A stretch of DNA of 47,092 nt, taken from Chlamydiota bacterium. GTDB lineage: Bacteria > Chlamydiota > Chlamydiia > Chlamydiales > Rhabdochlamydiaceae. The stretch is from the NCBI GenBank assembly GCA_022614855.1, contig JAKEHU010000032.1, positions 1 through 47,092 of the forward strand, written 5' to 3'. The notes under the pieces are model-generated. The model did no database searches. It saw only the letters and a program-made list of their open reading frames with translations, and was not told the DNA's origin. The position numbers and the translations under genes are program-made. Position 1 is the stretch's first letter; each line of letters opens with the position of its first letter. Shown here piece by piece: positions 16,792 to 25,313 of this stretch.

Positions 16792-18393
16792 ATGATCAAC
16801 CATGAAAGCCTGCTTCAAAAATTGCGAAGAAAATATCCGCCAACTCTCCCAAAGATCTTACAACATTTTCATCAAGTGCGATTGAAAAAGCTTGGGCCAA
16901 CTACAAGCATAAAAGATCAGGACCGGTTAAAACAGCTTTTTCCTAAAACGTATGGAAGACCCCTCTTTGAAGGGATAGAAGGAGATGCGCGAAAAGGTCG
17001 TCCCCTTAAAGTAGGCGTCGTTCTTTCTGGAGGGCAGGCAGCGGGAGGGCACAATGTCATTGCTGGCCTGTTTGATGCTCTGCATAGCCTAGATCCAAAA
17101 AGCAGTATATTTGGATTTTTAGGAGGCCCTAGCGGAATCATCGAAGGAAAATATAAAGAACTCACCGAAGAAATTTTACACCCCTACCGCAATCAAGGAG
17201 GTTTTGATCTCATCGGGTCGGGCAGGACAAAAATTGAAACCCCTGATCAACTCGCTGCTGCCTTAAAAGTGGCGCAAAATTTAAAGCTCGATGGCCTCGT
17301 CATCATTGGCGGAGATGACTCGAATACCAATGCAGCAGTTTTAGCTGAATATTTCCTTTCACAAAATTGCAATACTACAGTCGTAGGAGTTCCAAAAACG
17401 ATTGATGGCGATTTAAAAAGTGAATATATCGAAACCTCTTTTGGATTTGATACAGCTTGCAAAACCTATTCTGAAATGATCGGAAACATTGCAAGAGATG
17501 CCATGTCTGCAAAAAAGTATTTCCATTTTATCAAATTGATGGGAAGATCTGCCTCCCATATTGCATTAGAATGTGCTTTGCAGACCCATCCCACCTTTAC
17601 CCTAATTGGCGAAGAGGTGGCAGCTTCAAAGAAGACCCTTTCCCAAATCGTGAAGGAAATTTCCGATCTCATTACTTTGCGGTCGGAAAAAGGAATGAAT
17701 TATGGGGTAATTTTAGTACCTGAAGGACTCATTGAATTTATCCCAGAGATCAAAACCCTGATTTCCGAATTGAATACCTTTGCAACCGAAGGAGAAGAGA
17801 CAATTCTTAAAAAACTCTCCGCCAATGCAAAAAAAACTTTTAACAGCCTTCCACCAGAAATTCGCAGGCAACTTTCCTTGGAAAGAGATCCCCATGGAAA
17901 TATACAGGTTTCTTTAATCGAAACGGAAAAGTTGCTATTGGAACTTGTGACCAAGGAAATTGGCGGGAAAAAGGGAAATAAATTCTCAGGCTTAACCCAT
18001 TTCTTCGGCTATGAGGGAAGAGCTGGATTTCCTTCCAATTTCGATGCCAACTATTGCTACTCCCTGGGATTTACAGCAGCCCTTCTAGTCGACGAGAAAT
18101 TAACAGGATACATGAGCTGTGTGAAAGATTTGCACAGACCCGTTAGCGAATGGAAGATCATGGGTCTTCCTTTGACCATGCTCATGAATATTGAGGTTCG
18201 CAAAGGCAAGGAAAAGCCAGTCATCCAAAAAGCCCTAGTCGATCTAAAAGGTAAGGCTTTTTCCTATTTTGACAAGAATCGTAAGTCTTGGGCCGAAAGG
18301 GATTCTTTCTGCTTTCCCGGCCCCATCCAGTTTTTTGGAGAATCCGAGCTGGTCGATTCTATCCCATTGACCCTTAGAATTGAATCAATTTGA
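16792..18393 (+). CDS. pfp: Pyrophosphate-dependent 6-phosphofructokinase, long form
   Basis: Phosphorylates fructose-6-phosphate reversibly with PPi in glycolysis. At 533 aa it is the long plant/chlamydial type, not the ~320-aa ATP-PFK. Motifs are VLSGGQAAGGHN, GFLGGPSGI, GGDDSNTNAAVLAEYF (Asp after GGD, the PPi-type signature), GVPKTIDGDLKS with catalytic Asp, and the MGR motif in KLMGRSASH. Chlamydia has two such genes; only one is seen here. The ATG at 16792 lacks a close ribosome site; the nearest purine run, AAAAGGAAAAA, lies about 25 nt upstream. Divergent from pyrG. Confidence 0.93.
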   Translation: MINHESLLQKLRRKYPPTLPKILQHFHQVRLKKLGPTTSIKDQDRLKQLFPKTYGRPLFEGIEGDARKGRPLKVGVVLSGGQAAGGHNVIAGLFDALHSLDPKSSIFGFLGGPSGIIEGKYKELTEEILHPYRNQGGFDLIGSGRTKIETPDQLAAALKVAQNLKLDGLVIIGGDDSNTNAAVLAEYFLSQNCNTTVVGVPKTIDGDLKSEYIETSFGFDTACKTYSEMIGNIARDAMSAKKYFHFIKLMGRSASHIALECALQTHPTFTLIGEEVAASKKTLSQIVKEISDLITLRSEKGMNYGVILVPEGLIEFIPEIKTLISELNTFATEGEETILKKLSANAKKTFNSLPPEIRRQLSLERDPHGNIQVSLIETEKLLLELVTKEIGGKKGNKFSGLTHFFGYEGRAGFPSNFDANYCYSLGFTAALLVDEKLTGYMSCVKDLHRPVSEWKIMGLPLTMLMNIEVRKGKEKPVIQKALVDLKGKAFSYFDKNRKSWAERDSFCFPGPIQFFGESELVDSIPLTLRIESI

Positions 18394-18456
18394 AATTTTA
18401 GTTAAAACTTTATTTTAATCAATTAATTATAGCTTCTATTAATTTAATAATTAATG

Positions 18457-18462
18457 TATAAT
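18457..18462 (+). promoter_or_regulatory. Possible -10 element (TATAAT) upstream of the RasGAP-like gene
   Basis: A perfect TATAAT lies 45 nt before the ATG at 18507, within a 113-bp gap that is almost entirely A and T. No convincing -35 hexamer is seen at the right distance. A GAGG ribosome site at 18498-18501 is well placed for the start codon. Confidence 0.35.
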
Positions 18463-18506
18463 TCATAGATATTAAATTAATTATCTAATAATTTTTTGAG
18501 GTAAAA

Positions 18507-19859
18507 ATGACAAATCCAGTACAACCATTAGTAAAATCAGAAGAGCCACATGTCGAAGAGCCGCATCGATTTAGTTCGGATACCGCCCTAACAGCACAAC
18601 AGGTTTTAAAGTTTTTAGATAACCCACTCCCTATCCCTACAAAAAAGAAATTCTCTGATGCAACAATCAAAAAAGCAGAACAGATAAAGGACGAATTTGC
18701 AGCAACTTATAAGATTATCACAACCAATGTCAGAGCCAGAGAAAAAAAAGAGACCAAGGAAATACCGCTCGATTTGCCAAGAAAAGTTTTAACCCGAAGT
18801 TTTTCTGAGGGAACTATTGGAAAACAGGATGAGATGGCGAGCTATTTATATAAGAGTAAATTGCTCCATGGAAGTGAAATTCATACCGATCTAGAAAAAC
18901 TTTTAACAGAAAAAACTCCTGAAGAGATCTCTAACATCCTTTACCAGGTGTTGAAGCAATTTCCAAATTGTCCTCAAGGCAAAAGAGAATCGGCAGTGGC
19001 TCAGTTTAATAATGCAATTCAAACGCTCTTATCTGTTAAAGATGATCGCTTGTCGAAACGTTTAATAGTTATTTCTTTTCTATGGGAGAAATTAGACTCT
19101 CATGAAGATCTAGTATCGGAGATAGAATGGCTAAATGCAAAGCAAAACATTTTAGAAGCTATTTGCAACAAACGAGTAAAAATGGATTCAGACAAAGAAG
19201 AAAAAGATCAATCTTTACTAATACTAGAAATGCTTCTTTCAATTGAATTACCAAAAGAAAAGTTAGATTTTACTTTCTTACGCGGAAATTCCCTATTGTG
19301 TTCTGTTCTAACCTATTTTATTACAAAGGAATTAAAAATATTTGATTCATTGATTGAGAAAATTTATAAAAATAAGACAAATGAGTTGTTTATGCAGAAT
19401 TGTGTGAAGGAGTTTTACAATACATTGAAAATGAATATCGATCTTTTTAAACCAGTTTGCTCAATGAGTTACTCCGAGATAATGAAGTTTTTAAATAAAA
19501 AAAAACTAGGAATTAGTGAAGAAAAGAGGTTCGGTCTCATTGGTATAAATGCCTTCTTCTTTTTCAGAGGAGTGTGCCAATATATTCCAAAAAAAATGCT
19601 TAAGCTTGAGAGAGAACAGCAAGAATCAACTCCTACAAGTCCTACAAAGAGGTCACTTTGGTCAAAAATTTTTGGTCATACTTCCCAAGAACCTCTCCAA
19701 GAATCTTCTCAGAAAAAATATGGTTTATTTCCTGACATTATCGCTAAAATAGCAAATTCAATGGAATTTGTTGATGAATCAAAAATACAATATAACCAAC
19801 TGATTAAAGAATCTTATTCGACGCACCAAGAGATATTGCAAGAATTAATCAAAACATGA
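18507..19859 (+). CDS. Protein with RasGAP-like region (candidate host-directed GTPase-activating effector)
   Basis: The 450-aa protein has two signatures of eukaryotic RasGAP domains, correctly ordered and spaced. FTFLRGNSLLCSVLTYF (255-271) resembles the arginine-finger segment of neurofibromin (LFRGNSLASKIMTF), with Arg259 as the finger. LIGINAFFFFRGVCQYIPKK (344-363), with Arg354, resembles the conserved FLRFxxPAIxxP segment. The region between is mostly helical. N-terminal residues 1-135 are polar, with many Thr, Ser and Lys and no Sec signal, as in type III-secreted proteins. A Pro/Ser linker (370-400) leads to a helical tail. The 3' end faces sufE with a 21-nt gap. Domain identity is inference from motifs; the sequence is divergent. 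Confidence 0.55.
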   Translation: MTNPVQPLVKSEEPHVEEPHRFSSDTALTAQQVLKFLDNPLPIPTKKKFSDATIKKAEQIKDEFAATYKIITTNVRAREKKETKEIPLDLPRKVLTRSFSEGTIGKQDEMASYLYKSKLLHGSEIHTDLEKLLTEKTPEEISNILYQVLKQFPNCPQGKRESAVAQFNNAIQTLLSVKDDRLSKRLIVISFLWEKLDSHEDLVSEIEWLNAKQNILEAICNKRVKMDSDKEEKDQSLLILEMLLSIELPKEKLDFTFLRGNSLLCSVLTYFITKELKIFDSLIEKIYKNKTNELFMQNCVKEFYNTLKMNIDLFKPVCSMSYSEIMKFLNKKKLGISEEKRFGLIGINAFFFFRGVCQYIPKKMLKLEREQQESTPTSPTKRSLWSKIFGHTSQEPLQESSQKKYGLFPDIIAKIANSMEFVDESKIQYNQLIKESYSTHQEILQELIKT

Positions 19860-19880
19860 GATTCGAAAGATTCCTCCGTT

Positions 19881-20300
19881 TCAATGTGAGTTGGTGAGAA
19901 TTTTTAGAGCATCTCTTTTCATTCTAAGATACATATTATTCAAACCATTCGCTCTAGTAGGCGTGAGTTTTAGAAAAAGGCCAATTTCATCAAATACTTT
20001 TGGATGGATTTTTATTACTGCTTCTGGAGAGGCTTTATCATAAATGAAGATGAGCATGGCAGCAAGACCGGCTGAGATGAGTGCTTCTGATTCTGCTACA
20101 AAGCGCATTTTGCCCTCTTCTTCCCAAGAGTAGAGGTAAACGATACTTTGGCACCCTTCTACGATTCGTTCAGGAGTTTTGAGTTCTGGGGGTATTTTTG
20201 GAGCAGACCGTCCAAAGTTAATAATTTTTTTGTATTTTTCTTCCTCAGTGTGACAGGTAAGAAAATTTTTTTTTAATTCTTCCTGTTTTTTGAAAATCAT
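19881..20300 (-). CDS. sufE: SufE-type cysteine desulfurase sulfur acceptor
   Basis: Accepts persulfide sulfur from the cysteine desulfurase SufS and passes it to the SufBCD scaffold for Fe-S cluster assembly. The 139-aa protein has the family pattern [16 protein letters not shown], then [13 protein letters not shown] with the sulfur-accepting Cys50, and the helix [12 protein letters not shown]. The length is normal. It lies between the RasGAP-like gene (convergent) and infA (divergent). No sufS or sufBCD is in the window. Confidence 0.93.
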   Translation of the reverse strand: MIFKKQEELKKNFLTCHTEEEKYKKIINFGRSAPKIPPELKTPERIVEGCQSIVYLYSWEEEGKMRFVAESEALISAGLAAMLIFIYDKASPEAVIKIHPKVFDEIGLFLKLTPTRANGLNNMYLRMKRDALKILTNSH

Positions 20301-20370
20301 AGTTAGAGTATATTCTATTCATTTGAATATAAAAGAAAATTGTTTTATCTTTTTGATGAACAAAATTTTT

Positions 20371-20589
20371 ATGGCTAAAGAAGATACGATAAAGCTTGAT
20401 GGAACAATTGAAGAACTTCTCCCAAATATGACTTTCCGAGTTGTTTTAGAAAATGGAATGAAGGTGATTGCCCATTTGTGTGGCAAGATGAGAATGCGAA
20501 ATATTCGGGTTCTAGTGGGGGATATTGTTACAGTGGAAATGTCTCCTTATGATTTGTCAAAAGGTAGAATCATTTATCGCCAAAGATAA
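20371..20589 (+). CDS. infA: Translation initiation factor IF-1
   Basis: A 72-aa OB-fold protein that binds the 30S A site. [19 protein letters not shown], then [41 protein letters not shown], is typical of IF-1 and close to chlamydial forms. The frame is open upstream to 20290, but the ATG at 20371 gives the conserved start. The ribosome site is weak (only A/T-rich sequence upstream). It is followed by tRNA-Thr and tuf, as in Chlamydia (CT323-CT322). Confidence 0.95.
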   Translation: MAKEDTIKLDGTIEELLPNMTFRVVLENGMKVIAHLCGKMRMRNIRVLVGDIVTVEMSPYDLSKGRIIYRQR

Positions 20590-20701
20590 AAAATTTTTGA
20601 ATTAGAAGAGTTGATTTTTATTAGTCTATTACAATAAACTATATAACTTTCGACCAATTAGGAATCAGAGATTATAGGGTTAAGAAGTCTTGAGCTTTTG
20701 G

Positions 20702-20773
20702 GCCCAAATAGCTCAGTGGTAGAGCACTTGCATGGTAAGCAAGCGGCCGTAGGTTCGATTCCTATTTTGGGCA
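20702..20773 (+). tRNA. tRNA-Thr(GGU)
   Basis: A full cloverleaf of 72 nt can be folded. The acceptor GCCCAAA pairs with TTTGGGC. The D arm is GCTCAGTGGTAGAGC, and the anticodon stem CTTGC/GCAAG encloses loop ATGGTAA (anticodon GGT). The T arm is GTAGG-TTCGATT-CCTAT and the discriminator is A. The 3' CCA is not encoded. It lies 44 nt before tuf. Confidence 0.96.
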
Positions 20774-20817
20774 AGAAATTCTAAAGAAATGCAAAATGGC
20801 CACAGCGGAGGATTATA

Positions 20818-22002
20818 ATGGCAAAAGAAATGTTTAAGCGAACTAAACCACATGTCAACATTGGTACGATTGGTCACGTAGACCATGGTAAGACATCCTT
20901 AACAGCAGCAATCACAAAAGTTCTTGCAAGTCAGGGCAAGGCAAAATACCGCGACTATGCTTCTATTGATAATTCTCCAGAAGAAAAAGCAAGAGGAATT
21001 ACAATCAATTCATCGCATGTCGAATATGAGACCGATCGCAGACACTATGCTCACGTCGATTGCCCAGGACATGCCGATTATGTAAAAAATATGATTACCG
21101 GTGCAGCACAAATGGATGGTGCAATTTTAGTTGTTGCTGCAACAGACGGTGCAATGCCTCAAACAAGAGAACACATTTTATTGGCAAGACAAGTTGGAGT
21201 TCCAGCTATTGTCGTTTTCTTAAATAAAATGGATATGATTGGAAAAGGGGATGAAGAGCTAGTGGATTTAGTGGAAATGGAATTGACGGAACTTTTGGAG
21301 TCAAAAGGCTATAAAAATGTGCCAATCATTAGAGGATCTGCTCTAAAGGCACTGGAAGGCGACAAAGAATATGAGAAAACCATTTTAGAGCTACTCAAAA
21401 CAGTTGATGAAAAAATTCCTACCCCAGTTAGAGAAATCGATAAGCCCTTTTTAATGCCTGTTGAGGACGTCTTTTCTATCTCAGGTCGTGGAACAGTTGC
21501 GACTGGAAGAGTAGAAAGAGGGATTGTCAAGACAAACGATAAATTAGAACTTGTTGGTCTTGCTCCTACAAGAGAAACGGTGGCAACTGGTCTTGAAATG
21601 TTCAACAAAACTTTGGATGAAGCAAGAGCTGGAGAAAACGTAGGAATTCTTCTTAGAGGAATCGAAAAAAATGATATTGAAAGAGGAATGGTTTTAGCTG
21701 CACCTGGAAGTTGTAAGCCACACGTTAAATTTAAAGCGACTGTCTATGTATTGACAAAAGAAGAGGGAGGACGACACAAACCCTTCTTTAGTGGATATCG
21801 ACCGCAATTTTATTTTAGAACAACAGACGTTACGGGAACGGTTTCCTTGCCGTCTGGAGTGGAGATGGTGATGCCAGGCGATAATGTGGAAATCAGCGGA
21901 GAATTGCTCAGTCCTGTAGCAATGGAAGAAGGAATGCGCTTTGCGATTCGCGAAGGTGGCAGAACGATTGGAGCAGGAACGGTTACAAAAATTTTACAAT
22001 AG
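20818..22002 (+). CDS. tuf: Elongation factor Tu
   Basis: GTPase that delivers aminoacyl-tRNA to the ribosome. The 394-aa protein has G1 GHVDHGKTS, the switch [22 protein letters not shown] (G3), NKMD (G4) and the C-terminal barrel segments [12 protein letters not shown] and [15 protein letters not shown]. Full length. A GGAGG ribosome site lies 8 nt before the ATG. It sits between two tRNA genes, so its transcript probably carries tRNA-Thr and tRNA-Trp and needs RNase P/Z processing. This is the conserved chlamydial order. Confidence 0.98.
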   Translation: MAKEMFKRTKPHVNIGTIGHVDHGKTSLTAAITKVLASQGKAKYRDYASIDNSPEEKARGITINSSHVEYETDRRHYAHVDCPGHADYVKNMITGAAQMDGAILVVAATDGAMPQTREHILLARQVGVPAIVVFLNKMDMIGKGDEELVDLVEMELTELLESKGYKNVPIIRGSALKALEGDKEYEKTILELLKTVDEKIPTPVREIDKPFLMPVEDVFSISGRGTVATGRVERGIVKTNDKLELVGLAPTRETVATGLEMFNKTLDEARAGENVGILLRGIEKNDIERGMVLAAPGSCKPHVKFKATVYVLTKEEGGRHKPFFSGYRPQFYFRTTDVTGTVSLPSGVEMVMPGDNVEISGELLSPVAMEEGMRFAIREGGRTIGAGTVTKILQ

Positions 22003-22043
22003 GCGAAGATAAAAACTTAGAGGGTTTTCTTTTTAAGTTTTTT

Positions 22044-22116
22044 GGGTGTGTAGCTCAGCTGGTAGAGCAGCGATCTCCAAAGTCGCCGGTCGGGGGTTCG
22101 AATCCCTCCGCACTCG
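22044..22116 (+). tRNA. tRNA-Trp(CCA)
   Basis: A 73-nt cloverleaf. The acceptor GGGTGTG pairs with CGCACTC, with two G-U pairs. The anticodon stem GCGAT/GTCGC encloses loop CTCCAAA (anticodon CCA). The T arm is GGGGG-TTCGAAT-CCCTC, and discriminator G73 is the usual Trp identity base. No 3' CCA is encoded. It sits between tuf and secE, as in Chlamydia. Confidence 0.96.
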
Positions 22117-22132
22117 TTTTGGGATGGAGAAG

Positions 22133-22396
22133 ATGCAGACAAGTGTAATGGAATCAAAAGAGAAAAATCTTAGTGGACCGGCCGAACAAAAGCGAAAAGA
22201 ACCATTTGCCTTTGTAGCAAATTTAAAGGAAGAATTAAAAAAAATCAGTTGGACGACAAAACAAGAACTGATTTCTTGTACGAAGATTGTAGTTTGGTCT
22301 ACTTTTGTTTTTGGAATGAGTATCTATTTGATTGATTTAGTTATAAAAAATAGCCTCGATTTTACAAATTGGATTTTGCATTTTATTTTTGGCTAA
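22133..22396 (+). CDS. secE: Preprotein translocase subunit SecE
   Basis: Small essential partner of SecY. The C-terminal half has the conserved amphipathic helix and TM: FVANLKEELKKISWTTKQEL, then a hydrophobic segment from about WSTFVFGMSIYLIDLVI. This is the single-TM type. The open frame runs back through tRNA-Trp, so the start must be internal. The ATG at 22133 follows GGAGA, though spacing is short, and 22124 and 22148 are alternatives. It gives 87 aa. The gap to nusG is 14 nt. Confidence 0.88.
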   Translation: MQTSVMESKEKNLSGPAEQKRKEPFAFVANLKEELKKISWTTKQELISCTKIVVWSTFVFGMSIYLIDLVIKNSLDFTNWILHFIFG

Positions 22397-22410
22397 AGAA
22401 GTGAAAAAGT

Positions 22411-22956
22411 ATGCTTAAATGGTATGTTATTCAAGTTGTGTCTGGCCAAGAAAAAAAGGTAAAGAAGACCTTGGAAGAAAATCGCGAGACAAAAGGAATG
22501 GTAGGGGTCATTGATGAAATTCTTGTTCCTACAGAAAATGTTGCTGAAATTAAAAGAGGTGAACAAAAGATAAGCGAAAAAAGGCTCTGGCCCGGTTATA
22601 TTCTGATCAAGATGAATTTAACAGATGATGCTTGGGGATATGTAAGATATACGAATGGAGTACTCGGTTTTTTAGGAGGGGATAAGCCAACCCCTTTATC
22701 GGATCAGGAAATGAAGGAAATTTTGAGTGAACTGGAAGAGAAAAAAGGCGGAGTTGTACAAAAACATAAATTTGCTCCAGGGGATCGCGTAAAAATTACT
22801 GATGGTGTTTTTGTCAATTTTATTGGGAATGTGATCGAAGTTTTTCATGAAAAGGGCAGGCTTAGCGTAATGGTATCGATTTTCGGAAGAGAAACAAGAG
22901 TAGATGATTTGGAATTTTGGCAAGTAGAACAAGTACCTGATGAAACAAAGGAATAG
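22411..22956 (+). CDS. nusG: Transcription termination/antitermination factor NusG
   Basis: Binds RNA polymerase and links it to Rho or ribosomes. The 181-aa protein opens with [21 protein letters not shown], continues with [12 protein letters not shown] and [14 protein letters not shown], and ends with a KOW domain ([21 protein letters not shown], then [15 protein letters not shown]-like residues). Normal length with no insertion. It lies between secE and rplK with short gaps, so it is operon-internal. Confidence 0.97.
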   Translation: MLKWYVIQVVSGQEKKVKKTLEENRETKGMVGVIDEILVPTENVAEIKRGEQKISEKRLWPGYILIKMNLTDDAWGYVRYTNGVLGFLGGDKPTPLSDQEMKEILSELEEKKGGVVQKHKFAPGDRVKITDGVFVNFIGNVIEVFHEKGRLSVMVSIFGRETRVDDLEFWQVEQVPDETKE

Positions 22957-22961
22957 GTCTA

Positions 22962-23387
22962 ATGGCTAAAAAGCTAGTAAAAGTAATTAAATTACAAATA
23001 CCAGCGGGAAAAGCAAACCCTGCGCCCCCAATTGGTCCTGCTTTGGGAGCAGCTAAAGTAAATATCATGGGGTTTTGCAAGGAATTTAATGCAAAAACGC
23101 AAGAGCAAGTAGGGGAAATTCTCCCTGTCGAAATTTCTGTCTTTTCAGATAATTCTTTTACTTTTATTACAAAACAGCCCCCTGTTGCAAAAATGATTTT
23201 AAAGACATTAGGTATTGAATCAGGATCCGGCGTTCCAAATCGAGATAAAGTGGGAAAATTGACAATGGATCAAGTAAGAGAAATTGCTAAGAAAAAGGCC
23301 CCTGATTTACGGGTTCGTTCTCCAGAAGCTGCATTGAATCTTGTGATGGGAACGGCTCGTTCTATGGGTGTTGATATTGAAAGGTAG
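22962..23387 (+). CDS. rplK: 50S ribosomal protein L11
   Basis: Builds the GTPase-associated centre with 23S rRNA and L10-L12. The 141 aa include [20 protein letters not shown], the [10 protein letters not shown] helix and the RNA-binding C-terminal domain with [14 protein letters not shown] and the final ARSMGVDIE. It starts 5 nt after nusG. A 169-nt gap follows before rplA, unusually long for this pair. Confidence 0.97.
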   Translation: MAKKLVKVIKLQIPAGKANPAPPIGPALGAAKVNIMGFCKEFNAKTQEQVGEILPVEISVFSDNSFTFITKQPPVAKMILKTLGIESGSGVPNRDKVGKLTMDQVREIAKKKAPDLRVRSPEAALNLVMGTARSMGVDIER

Positions 23388-23393
23388 TAGTCT

Positions 23394-23552
23394 ATGAATC
23401 TATCCAAATATTCGAAAAACATACTTTTTAAGTCTTTTTTCATAGCTTTTAAGCCCGCTTCTTGGCCTACTTGTTTAAGTATGCCCTGCGAACCGGTCTT
23501 AAAACCTATAAAAAAATCCTTTAAAAATCAAAGTTTTCAAATATCGGGATAG
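23394..23552 (+). other. Unusual 169-nt rplK-rplA spacer with a 52-codon open frame
   Basis: The frame starts at the ATG at 23394, 6 nt after the rplK stop, and ends with TAG just before rplA. It would encode a basic peptide (MNLSKYSKNILFK start, two Cys, C-terminal KNQSFQISG). There is no ribosome site and no recognisable family. Composition is richer in C than the neighbours around 23449-23500. It may be an untranslated spacer carrying an internal promoter or an L1-binding leader. I would not annotate it as a gene without homologues. Confidence 0.2.
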
Positions 23553-23556
23553 ATTC

Positions 23557-24255
23557 ATGACTTGGAAAAGCAAGAGATTTAAAGAAATAGAAAAACTCTA
23601 CGATACAGAAAAAAAGTATACCCTTGAAGAGGCAGTGGATATCTTAAAAAAATGCCCAAAAGTGAAATTTGATCAAGGTGTGGAAGTGTCATTGAAATCT
23701 GGAATTGATGTGAAAAAATCGGATCAACAGGTGCGAGGTACTGTTTCTCTTCCTCATGGCATAGGAAAGAAAGTCGTTGTTGTCGTGATTGCCAAAGGTG
23801 AGAAAATTAAAGAAGCTGAGCAAGCAGATGCTGATTTTTTTGGTGGAGAAGATATCCTTGAAAAAATTAAAAATGGTTGGACAGATTTTGATGCTTTGAT
23901 CACAACGCCTGATATGATGAAAGAGGTAGGGAAATTGGGAAAAGTTCTTGGACCAAGAGGACTCATGCCCACTCCGAAAGCAGGAACGGTAACTACCGAT
24001 ATTGCCAAAGCAGTAAAAGAATTGAAGGCGGGAAAAATAGAATTTAAGTCAGATAAGAATGGAGTGATTAGCAGTTTAGTGGGGAAAATTTCCTTTGAAG
24101 CAAATAAAATAGTAGAAAATATTCGAACTTTTTTAAATGCTGTTGCTAAAGCAAGACCTTCTAATGCAAAAGGGCAATTTTTTTCTTCTTTAACTCTTTC
24201 TTCTACTATGGGACCCGGCTTAAAAATTGATTTAACCTCGTTTTCTGAAAGTTAA
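23557..24255 (+). CDS. rplA: 50S ribosomal protein L1
   Basis: Forms the L1 stalk of 23S rRNA and in many bacteria represses its own operon. The 232 aa begin [15 protein letters not shown], contain [13 protein letters not shown] and the signature [20 protein letters not shown], and end [10 protein letters not shown]. Full length. Because it follows the long spacer, that spacer could hold its autoregulatory site, but no L1-binding motif is clear to me. Confidence 0.97.
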   Translation: MTWKSKRFKEIEKLYDTEKKYTLEEAVDILKKCPKVKFDQGVEVSLKSGIDVKKSDQQVRGTVSLPHGIGKKVVVVVIAKGEKIKEAEQADADFFGGEDILEKIKNGWTDFDALITTPDMMKEVGKLGKVLGPRGLMPTPKAGTVTTDIAKAVKELKAGKIEFKSDKNGVISSLVGKISFEANKIVENIRTFLNAVAKARPSNAKGQFFSSLTLSSTMGPGLKIDLTSFSES

Positions 24256-24267
24256 AATTGAGAAATT

Positions 24268-24789
24268 ATGAGAGCAGAAAAGCAGTTTATCCTAGATGAC
24301 ATTACTGAGAAAATAGCTAACTCAAAAGCATTAGTGATTACCCGCTATCGAGGATTAGATCCGAATATTGCTTCCAATTTTCGCAATGAGCTGGCTAAAT
24401 CTGGAGCAGCATTTACTGCTGTTCGCAAGAGAATACTCATGAAGGCTGCCGAAAAAGAGGGAATTTCTCTTAGCCGCGATATGCTTCCTGGACATATTGG
24501 CCTTGTTTTTACAAATGAAGATCCGATCATAGCAACAAAAGCCATATTTCAATTCGATCAGAAAAATGAGGAGAAGCTGTTTGAAGTATTAGGTGGCAGA
24601 TTTGAGGGGGTTTTTTACTCCTCTGCCGATGTTAAAGCAATTTCGGTTCTTCCAGCAAAAGATGAAATGCGTGCCCAGTTTTTAGGAATCCTAGAAGCTC
24701 CAATGACACAAACTTTGTCTGTGATGGAATCCATGTTGGCGAGTATCATCCATTGTTTCGCAAATAAAGCGGAAAAAGAAAAAGATTAA
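24268..24789 (+). CDS. rplJ: 50S ribosomal protein L10
   Basis: Anchors L7/L12 dimers to the ribosome. The 173 aa have ALVITRYRGLDPNIASNFRNEL, KRILMKAAEKEG and the C-terminal helix that binds L12 dimers (MTQTLSVMESMLASIIHCFANKAEK). It lies 12 nt after rplA and just before rplL, the usual order. The ribosome site is weak (GAGAAA). Confidence 0.96.
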   Translation: MRAEKQFILDDITEKIANSKALVITRYRGLDPNIASNFRNELAKSGAAFTAVRKRILMKAAEKEGISLSRDMLPGHIGLVFTNEDPIIATKAIFQFDQKNEEKLFEVLGGRFEGVFYSSADVKAISVLPAKDEMRAQFLGILEAPMTQTLSVMESMLASIIHCFANKAEKEKD

Positions 24790-24812
24790 TGTAACAATTG
24801 AGAGGTAATAGC

Positions 24813-25217
24813 GTGAATACCCAAAAAGATCTAGATCAACTAGTTGAAGCTTTGAGCAAGCTCAGTGTTTTAGATTTGTCTAAATTAAAGACAAAATTAG
24901 AAGACACGTGGGGAGTAAAAGCTGCTGCTGCAGCTCCTGTTATGATGGCAGCTGCTGCTCCAGTTGCAAGTGAAGCTGCTGCTGCGGCAAAAGAATCTAC
25001 TGATTTTAAGATTATTTTAGAACCAGTGTCGAATGATAAAAAAATTGGTGTGATTAAAGTTGTCCGTGAAGTTACGGGGCTTGGCCTTAAAGAAGCAAAG
25101 GATATCGTTGAAGCAGCTCCAAAAGTCCTAAAAGAAAGTGTACCAAAAGCGCAAGCAGAAGAGATCTCTAAAAAGGTTTCAGAAGCTGGCGGTAAGGTAA
25201 CTCTTGCAGGTCTATAA
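24813..25217 (+). CDS. rplL: 50S ribosomal protein L7/L12
   Basis: Stalk protein that recruits translational GTPases. The start chosen is GTG at 24813, 6-7 nt after GAGAGG, giving 134 aa beginning NTQKDLDQLVEALSKL. An in-frame TTG at 24798 lies inside the ribosome site region and is unlikely. The N-terminal dimer domain is followed by a very Ala-rich hinge (AAAAAPVMMAAAAPVASEAAAAA) and the C-terminal domain with KKIGVIKVVREVTGLGLKEAKDIVE. The Ala repeats create a long antisense frame, which is spurious. Confidence 0.95.
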   Translation: MNTQKDLDQLVEALSKLSVLDLSKLKTKLEDTWGVKAAAAAPVMMAAAAPVASEAAAAAKESTDFKIILEPVSNDKKIGVIKVVREVTGLGLKEAKDIVEAAPKVLKESVPKAQAEEISKKVSEAGGKVTLAGL

Positions 25218-25239
25218 AAAACATATTTCATCTTTGGTC

Positions 25240-25274
25240 AAACAGTCTAGTAGGAAAGCTTATTTAGGCTGTTT
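25240..25274 (+). terminator. Hairpin between rplL and rpoB (attenuator- or processing-like)
   Basis: AAACAGTCTA (25240-25249) can pair with the bases TAGGCTGTTT (25265-25274), including one G-U pair, around a loop of about 15 nt. It is followed by A6 then T5, so the U-run is weak. In E. coli the rplL-rpoB gap holds an attenuator and an RNase III site that set the ribosomal protein to polymerase ratio; this hairpin is in the same place. Confidence 0.45.
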
Positions 25275-25313
25275 AAAAAATTTTTAGAAAATCATGAAAA
25301 ATAGGAGAGTTCA

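Noticed and set aside
16781-16804. Seven-codon upstream frame overlapping the pfp start
   Set aside because: A short ATG..TGA occurs by chance in AT-rich DNA; no ribosome site or known leader-peptide pattern.
20290-20370. Upstream extension of infA
   Set aside because: IF-1 begins at MAKEDTI; the extra codons overlap the sufE start region and match nothing.
20590-20701. Promoter before tRNA-Thr/tuf
   Set aside because: TTGATT and TATAAC/TACAAT hexamers are present but no pair has acceptable spacing.
22003-22043. Possible terminator after tuf (AAAACTT/AAGTTTT)
   Set aside because: The stem is seven A/T-rich pairs and tRNA-Trp follows at once; too weak to call.
22046-22132. secE frame running back through tRNA-Trp
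   Set aside because: This part is the tRNA gene itself, so the protein must start downstream.
24836-25231. 131-codon minus-strand frame opposite rplL
   Set aside because: Caused by the GCT/GCA alanine repeats of rplL; low complexity and no ribosome site.
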